Under the pieces are notes generated by a model that was not told the origin of the DNA, made no database searches, and saw nothing but the letters and a program-made list of their open reading frames with translations. From contig NZ_VJZS01000005.1 of NCBI RefSeq assembly GCF_007097385.1, forward strand, positions 136,705 through 200,704: a DNA stretch of 64,000 bases. Reading direction: 5' to 3'. Below are positions 60,246 to 64,000 of this stretch, piece by piece. A program made the position numbers and the translations under genes. Every line of letters begins with the position of its first letter. Position 1 is the first letter of the stretch. This DNA is from Flavobacterium sp. ZT3R18 (GTDB lineage Bacteria > Bacteroidota > Bacteroidia > Flavobacteriales > Flavobacteriaceae).

Positions 60246-61355
60246 ATGATGCTAACCTTTACTTTATACTTTTTTATTGCAATAGTTGTCATTCAACTTT
60301 TTTATTATTTGGTTGTTTTTGGTAAATTCTCTTTTGCAAAAGCACAAGAAATCAATGCCAAAAATATTCCGATTTCTGTAATTGTTTGTGCCAAAAACGA
60401 GGAAGAGAATGTGATTAAATACATTCCATTACTTGCCGAACAAAATTATCCCGACTTCGAAATCGTATTAATCGACGATGCTTCTAGCGATAATACGTTA
60501 GAAATTTTTGAAGAATTTGAAAAAACATATCCTAATATTCGCTTGGTAAAAGTAAAGAATAACGAAGCTTTTTGGGGAAACAAAAAATACGCTTTGACAT
60601 TGGGTATTAAAGCCGCAAAAAAAGAATATTTATTATTTACAGATGCCGATTGTTATCCTACTTCAAAAGAATGGATTGCTGCCATGAGTACTCAATTTTC
60701 AAGAGAAAAAACAATCGTATTGGGTTATAGTGGTTATGAAAAAACAGAACGTTCATTTTTGAACAAACTAATCCGCTTCGAAACTTTACTCACTGCTGTT
60801 CAATACCTTTCATGGGCAAAAAGAGGCAATCCTTATATGGGAGTAGGTAGGAATTTAGCCTACAAAAAAGAGGAGTTTTTTAATGTAAACGGTTTTATTG
60901 ACCACATACAAATTCGTTCTGGAGATGATGATTTATTCATTAATCAAGCAGCCCATTCAGACAATGCCACTATCAGCTATAGCCCTGAAAGCTTTACGTA
61001 TTCAATGCCTAAAACCACTTTTAAAGATTGGTTCATTCAAAAAAGAAGACATGTGACTACTGCCAAACATTATAAAGCTTTTGACAAAGCACAATTAGCT
61101 CTTTTCTTTAGTTCACAATTGTTATTCCTTATATTACCTATTATTTTGTTAGCCTTCCAATTTCAATGGATTTTGGTATTGAGCCTAATTGCTTTTAGAT
61201 ATTTATGTACTTGGATAGTTCTTGGATTTGCCGCTGGAAAATTAAAAGAAAAAGATGTGATGTATTGGTTTCCCATTATAGAATTTATACTTATATTCAC
61301 ACAAATTAATGTCTTTGTAACCAACATATTCTCAAAACCTGCGCATTGGAAATAA
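60246..61355 (+). CDS. family 2 glycosyltransferase, membrane-anchored
   Basis: From ATG 60246 the protein has 369 residues: one N-terminal TM helix, a GT2 domain with ISVIVCAKNEEENV (about 39-52), IVLIDDASSDNT (about 75-86), the DADCYPTSKEW DxD motif (about 133-143) and GDDDLFINQ (about 218-226), and three C-terminal TM helices. The acceptor is unknown, but envelope polysaccharide is likely. It overlaps the sigma-factor gene by ten bases. Confidence 0.9.
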   Translation: MMLTFTLYFFIAIVVIQLFYYLVVFGKFSFAKAQEINAKNIPISVIVCAKNEEENVIKYIPLLAEQNYPDFEIVLIDDASSDNTLEIFEEFEKTYPNIRLVKVKNNEAFWGNKKYALTLGIKAAKKEYLLFTDADCYPTSKEWIAAMSTQFSREKTIVLGYSGYEKTERSFLNKLIRFETLLTAVQYLSWAKRGNPYMGVGRNLAYKKEEFFNVNGFIDHIQIRSGDDDLFINQAAHSDNATISYSPESFTYSMPKTTFKDWFIQKRRHVTTAKHYKAFDKAQLALFFSSQLLFLILPIILLAFQFQWILVLSLIAFRYLCTWIVLGFAAGKLKEKDVMYWFPIIEFILIFTQINVFVTNIFSKPAHWK

Positions 61356-61897
61356 ACAAACATATAGAAAAAGCCAAAAAAGGCGATCAGGTTGCCTTTA
61401 CTTTTCTATTGGATTATTATTGGAATGAGGTCTATGGTTTTATGCTTAAACGCACCGAAAACGAGACCACTGCCGAAGACATTACTATAGAAACTTTCTC
61501 TAAAGCTTTTGATAAAATAGCATCCTACAATTCAGAATACCAATTTAACACTTGGTTAATTTCTATTGCAAAGAATGTTCATATCGATTTGATACGTAAA
61601 AACAAGTCGAGCCTTTTTATAGAAATTACAGACGAACAAGACCAACAGGCTTACAATATTGCCGATACCACGCCCTCTGCGGAAGACGTATTAATCACAG
61701 AACAAAATCTTTCGCAATTATTGCAATTCATCAAAGAATTGAAACCCCATTACCAAGAAGTTATTCAGTTGCGCTATTTTCAGGAAATGAGTTACCAGGA
61801 AATTGCCAATAAAATAGACGAACCCTTGAGTAATGTAAAGATCAAACTACTTCGCGCCAAAAAACTACTTTCTGAAATCATTCAGAATAGACGGTAA
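61346..61897 (+). CDS. sigma-70-family (ECF-like) RNA polymerase sigma factor
   Basis: This 183-residue protein has sigma region 2 (YGFMLKRTENETTAEDITIETFSKAF, about 30-55, with FNTWLISIAKN) and region 4 (YQEVIQLRYFQEMSYQEIANKID, about 133-155). It begins at a TTG overlapping the end of the glycosyltransferase gene; I see no ATG in a plausible place, so the start is uncertain. No anti-sigma gene is adjacent. Confidence 0.88.
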   Translation: MEINKHIEKAKKGDQVAFTFLLDYYWNEVYGFMLKRTENETTAEDITIETFSKAFDKIASYNSEYQFNTWLISIAKNVHIDLIRKNKSSLFIEITDEQDQQAYNIADTTPSAEDVLITEQNLSQLLQFIKELKPHYQEVIQLRYFQEMSYQEIANKIDEPLSNVKIKLLRAKKLLSEIIQNRR

Positions 61898-62548
61898 TTT
61901 TATTCATTCCATTTTTTCCTCTCAAAGTGGTTTGTCAAGTCGATCGCTAAATATCATTAAGTTAAGCTTTTTTACAAGTATTTTCAATACTTGAGAGCTG
62001 CTCGTGTTCTTATATTACCCGATTCATCCAATTTAAAAATGACAAAATAAGATAATTTAGATATGCAATATCACGTAAGTTTGTCATCTCGACGAAGGAG
62101 AGATCTCCACAAGTAGCTCGACAATACTTGTGAAATAAGCTTTTTTTCTTAATCTTAATGACATTGCATTCGACTTGACAACAATAGTGATTTTAAACAA
62201 CATCTTAAAAAAACAACTTTAATTGTTAATTCAATTTAGTTTCCTTAAGAATTTAATCGCCTCCAGTTTGTCATTTCGACGAAGGAGAAATCACACATAA
62301 ATTACGTAATGTGATTTCTCCTTCGTCGAAATGACAAAAACAAACCTTAAGGGAACGATATCAATTGTTAATTCCACAAACATTAACTCGCTAAAAATCA
62401 TTAATTTATCGTGTAATATCAACTATTTAACAAAATAATTAATAAATACTCATCTTTCTATACACTAAAATTCCTGTTATTTACGTTAAAAGTTAAAACC
62501 CTTATAGCTTATGATTTAATTTCTACTTAACCATTAAATCCATAAATT
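61898..62548. other. 650-base repeat-rich intergenic region
   Basis: No supportable gene. It holds a half copy of the GTCATCTCGACGAAGGAG word (62090-62109), the full inverted repeat at 62267-62338, and AT-rich DNA before the tonB gene. Confidence 0.5.
62267..62338. repeat. 29-bp perfect inverted repeat (GTCATTTCGACGAAGGAG family)
   Basis: Positions 62267-62295 and 62310-62338 are exact reverse complements; the 14-base loop contains TTACGTAA-like sequence. Related copies are at 47777-47850 and, as a half, at 62090-62109. Confidence 0.85.
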
Positions 62549-63370
62549 ATGTCTAGACTAAGCATTTACGAAACCAATTGGATTGACGTTGTTTTCGAAA
62601 ACAGAAACAGAGAGTATGGCGCCTATTCTTTACGCCAAGAAAACACCAAAACCTCCTTATTTGCTCTGTTTATAGGAGTGTTACTTTTGACCTCGGCCAT
62701 TAGTGTTCCTGTGGTTTATAATTATCTAAATCCAGATCATAGAATACCTTCATTAGTTCCTGATTTGCCGCCAGTCGTTGTTGTAGATATTACGCCTTAT
62801 GAACTGCCTGAAACAAAAGCAGAAGAAGCAATTGTACCCGAAATTAAAAACCCCATTATAGAGAATAGCAACACCCAACTTATAAATCCAGAAATCGTTC
62901 ACGCCGCGGTAGCAACTCCAGAAAATATTGCCACAAACACTGAACTTAAAAGCAATACTAGTGACAATCCAACAGGGGCGGCTAGTACAGGATTAGGTCC
63001 AACTCCGTCAACAGGCACAAATATAACAAGTACTGTTGGTATTACGGAAAAAACAATTGTACCAACCTCAGCATTAGATAAAATGCCCGAATTCCCAGGA
63101 GGAATCAAAAAGTTTTACACTTATGTTGGCAATAATTTTGAAAAACCAGAAATCGATAGCGAAAATGCTATTCGCGTAAGTGTCTCTTTTGTGATTGAAA
63201 AAGACGGAAGCATGACCGATATAAAAGTACTAAAAGACCCCGGTTATGGCTTAGGAACGGAAGCCATTCGAGTTTTGAAATCTTTAAGGATCAAATGGGC
63301 TCCAGGAATTATTGACAACGAACCAGTTCGAACCGCCTACAATTTGCCAATTACAATACAACCTAATTAG
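62549..63370 (+). CDS. tonB: TonB-family energy transducer
   Basis: This 273-residue protein has the flavobacterial N-terminus SIYETNWIDVVFENRNREYGAYSLRQ, one TM helix (about 34-55), a Pro/acidic and Thr/Ser-rich periplasmic linker (about 60-175) and a C-terminal TonB_C domain (FEKPEIDSENAIRVSVSFVIEKDG...GYGLGTEAIRVLKSL...WAPGI, about 195-273). It transduces the proton gradient to TonB-dependent receptors. ExbB/D are not adjacent. A 19-bp terminator follows. Confidence 0.9.
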   Translation: MSRLSIYETNWIDVVFENRNREYGAYSLRQENTKTSLFALFIGVLLLTSAISVPVVYNYLNPDHRIPSLVPDLPPVVVVDITPYELPETKAEEAIVPEIKNPIIENSNTQLINPEIVHAAVATPENIATNTELKSNTSDNPTGAASTGLGPTPSTGTNITSTVGITEKTIVPTSALDKMPEFPGGIKKFYTYVGNNFEKPEIDSENAIRVSVSFVIEKDGSMTDIKVLKDPGYGLGTEAIRVLKSLRIKWAPGIIDNEPVRTAYNLPITIQPN

Positions 63371-63381
63371 GTTGGAAATAT

Positions 63382-63424
63382 AAAAAGAGAAAGCTGAACT
63401 CCAAAAGTTCAGCTTTCTCTTTTT
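63382..63424. terminator. bidirectional terminator between tonB and the M48 gene
   Basis: A 19-bp perfect stem (63382-63400 with 63406-63424; core AGAAAGCTGAACT) has a 5-base loop, an A run before it and a T run after it. It serves the convergent tonB and M48 genes. Confidence 0.92.
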
Positions 63425-63457
63425 ATAAATTAACGGCAATACAAAAATAAAAATCTA

Positions 63458-64000
63458 TTATTTCTTTTTAGCAGTAGTCTTTTTAGCAGTTGTTGTCTTC
63501 TTTGCAGCTGGTTTTTGTTGCACATACGGCTTGTACAAACCATCTTTCTCTGCTCTTGCTTTGGCATCATCTGCTCTTTGATTAGAATCAGGATGAGAAC
63601 TCATCATTTGATCGATAATAGTACTTTGAGCCCCTTGACTCATTTTTGCCAATATTCTAAAAGCAGACTCCTCGGCATTCACATTATACCCATTTTTTTT
63701 CATGAAATCATAGGCAAATAAATCGGCTTCGGATTCTTGCGTACGGCTGTGCTTGCTATCGATCATGGCACTACCAATTTTTGCCAACTGACTATCGGTT
63801 ATTGCCGCAACCTTATTAGATTGTGAAGCCGCTGCATCAATCAAAGCTTCTTTTTGATACAAGGCTTTCATGGCATCTCTTGAATCATGGTTATTAACAT
63901 GACCTATTTCATGACCAATAACGGCAATTAACTCATTATCGTCCATCATATCCATCAAGCCCGAAAAAACACGTACACTTCCATCTGCGGTAGCAAAAGC
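63458..64000 (-). CDS. M48-family metalloprotease (N-terminus outside window)
   Basis: The frame enters from the right edge and ends at 63458, with 180 residues visible. The zinc motif HEIGH is clear, with GHVNNHD after it, and ESEADLFAYDFM supplies the third ligand. The C-terminus is Lys/Ala/Thr-rich (KPAAKKTTTAKKTTAKKK). M48 members of this type are usually periplasmic or lipoprotein proteases involved in envelope quality control. A TTG at 63958 is internal, not the start. Confidence 0.9.
   Translation of the reverse strand, partial: AFATADGSVRVFSGLMDMMDDNELIAVIGHEIGHVNNHDSRDAMKALYQKEALIDAAASQSNKVAAITDSQLAKIGSAMIDSKHSRTQESEADLFAYDFMKKNGYNVNAEESAFRILAKMSQGAQSTIIDQMMSSHPDSNQRADDAKARAEKDGLYKPYVQQKPAAKKTTTAKKTTAKKK

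Overview
The window looks like a piece of a Flavobacterium-type (Bacteroidota, Flavobacteriia) chromosome. The evidence is an AT-rich composition, family-typical proteins (DUF4290, DUF493, DUF5683, WbqC-like, START-like, DUF3494, TonB with the flavobacterial N-terminus), A-rich translation leaders instead of Shine-Dalgarno sites, and many promoters matching the Bacteroidota -7 element TAnnTTTG. Most of it is housekeeping: recQ-fmt, hup, a tRNA-Met(CAT), hisS, sodB, prmC, ribD, dnaA, parAB, dapB, two tandem lepB genes, mutL with two rhomboid protease genes, ribH, recF, murB, a glycosyltransferase/sigma-factor pair, tonB and an M48 protease cut by the right edge.

The accessory part lies at about 8-23.5 kb. 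It starts with two surface genes on the minus strand: an OmpA-family barrel protein, and a lipoprotein with three Ig-like repeats and a DUF3494 ice-binding-like domain. A secreted esterase follows. Then comes a complete, tightly overlapping ebo operon, eboA to eboF (19689 down to 13150). This conserved cluster is linked in cyanobacteria to moving scytonemin precursors to the periplasm. Upstream on the same strand are a VOC-fold gene and two adjacent genes that I read as a split VioB-type protein. The first (644 aa) resembles the N-terminal part of VioB. The second (349 aa) is a ferritin-like domain with a full set of candidate di-iron ligands. My best candidate for an undescribed system is that this pair makes or modifies a small molecule that the ebo proteins handle. 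That link is inferred from position only.

The second notable layer is non-coding. Three copies (26.8, 37.5, 54.7 kb) of a roughly 114-nt structured element show base-pair-preserving changes, and two copies (0.8, 25.3 kb) of another hairpin element are present. A 183-bp MITE-like element with terminal inverted repeats and a 5-bp target duplication sits between the esterase and eboF. Other dispersed palindromic families include a 179-191-bp element present in two opposite copies, a 200-bp element with perfect 31-bp inverted ends, 29-bp inverted repeats, nested REP-like palindromes and the CCCGATAGCTATCGGG palindrome. Two dispersed-repeat sequences appear to have been absorbed in frame into prmC, and one forms the C-terminal tail of the class IV aminotransferase.

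Several genes are given starts downstream of their longest open frame (aminotransferase, DUF3494 protein, eboA, prmC, both GNAT genes, YigZ, the RsmI-like methyltransferase, rhodanese-thioredoxin, PaiB-like, GT2). In each case the upstream extension is repeat-derived, runs through a promoter, or begins at a rare codon.
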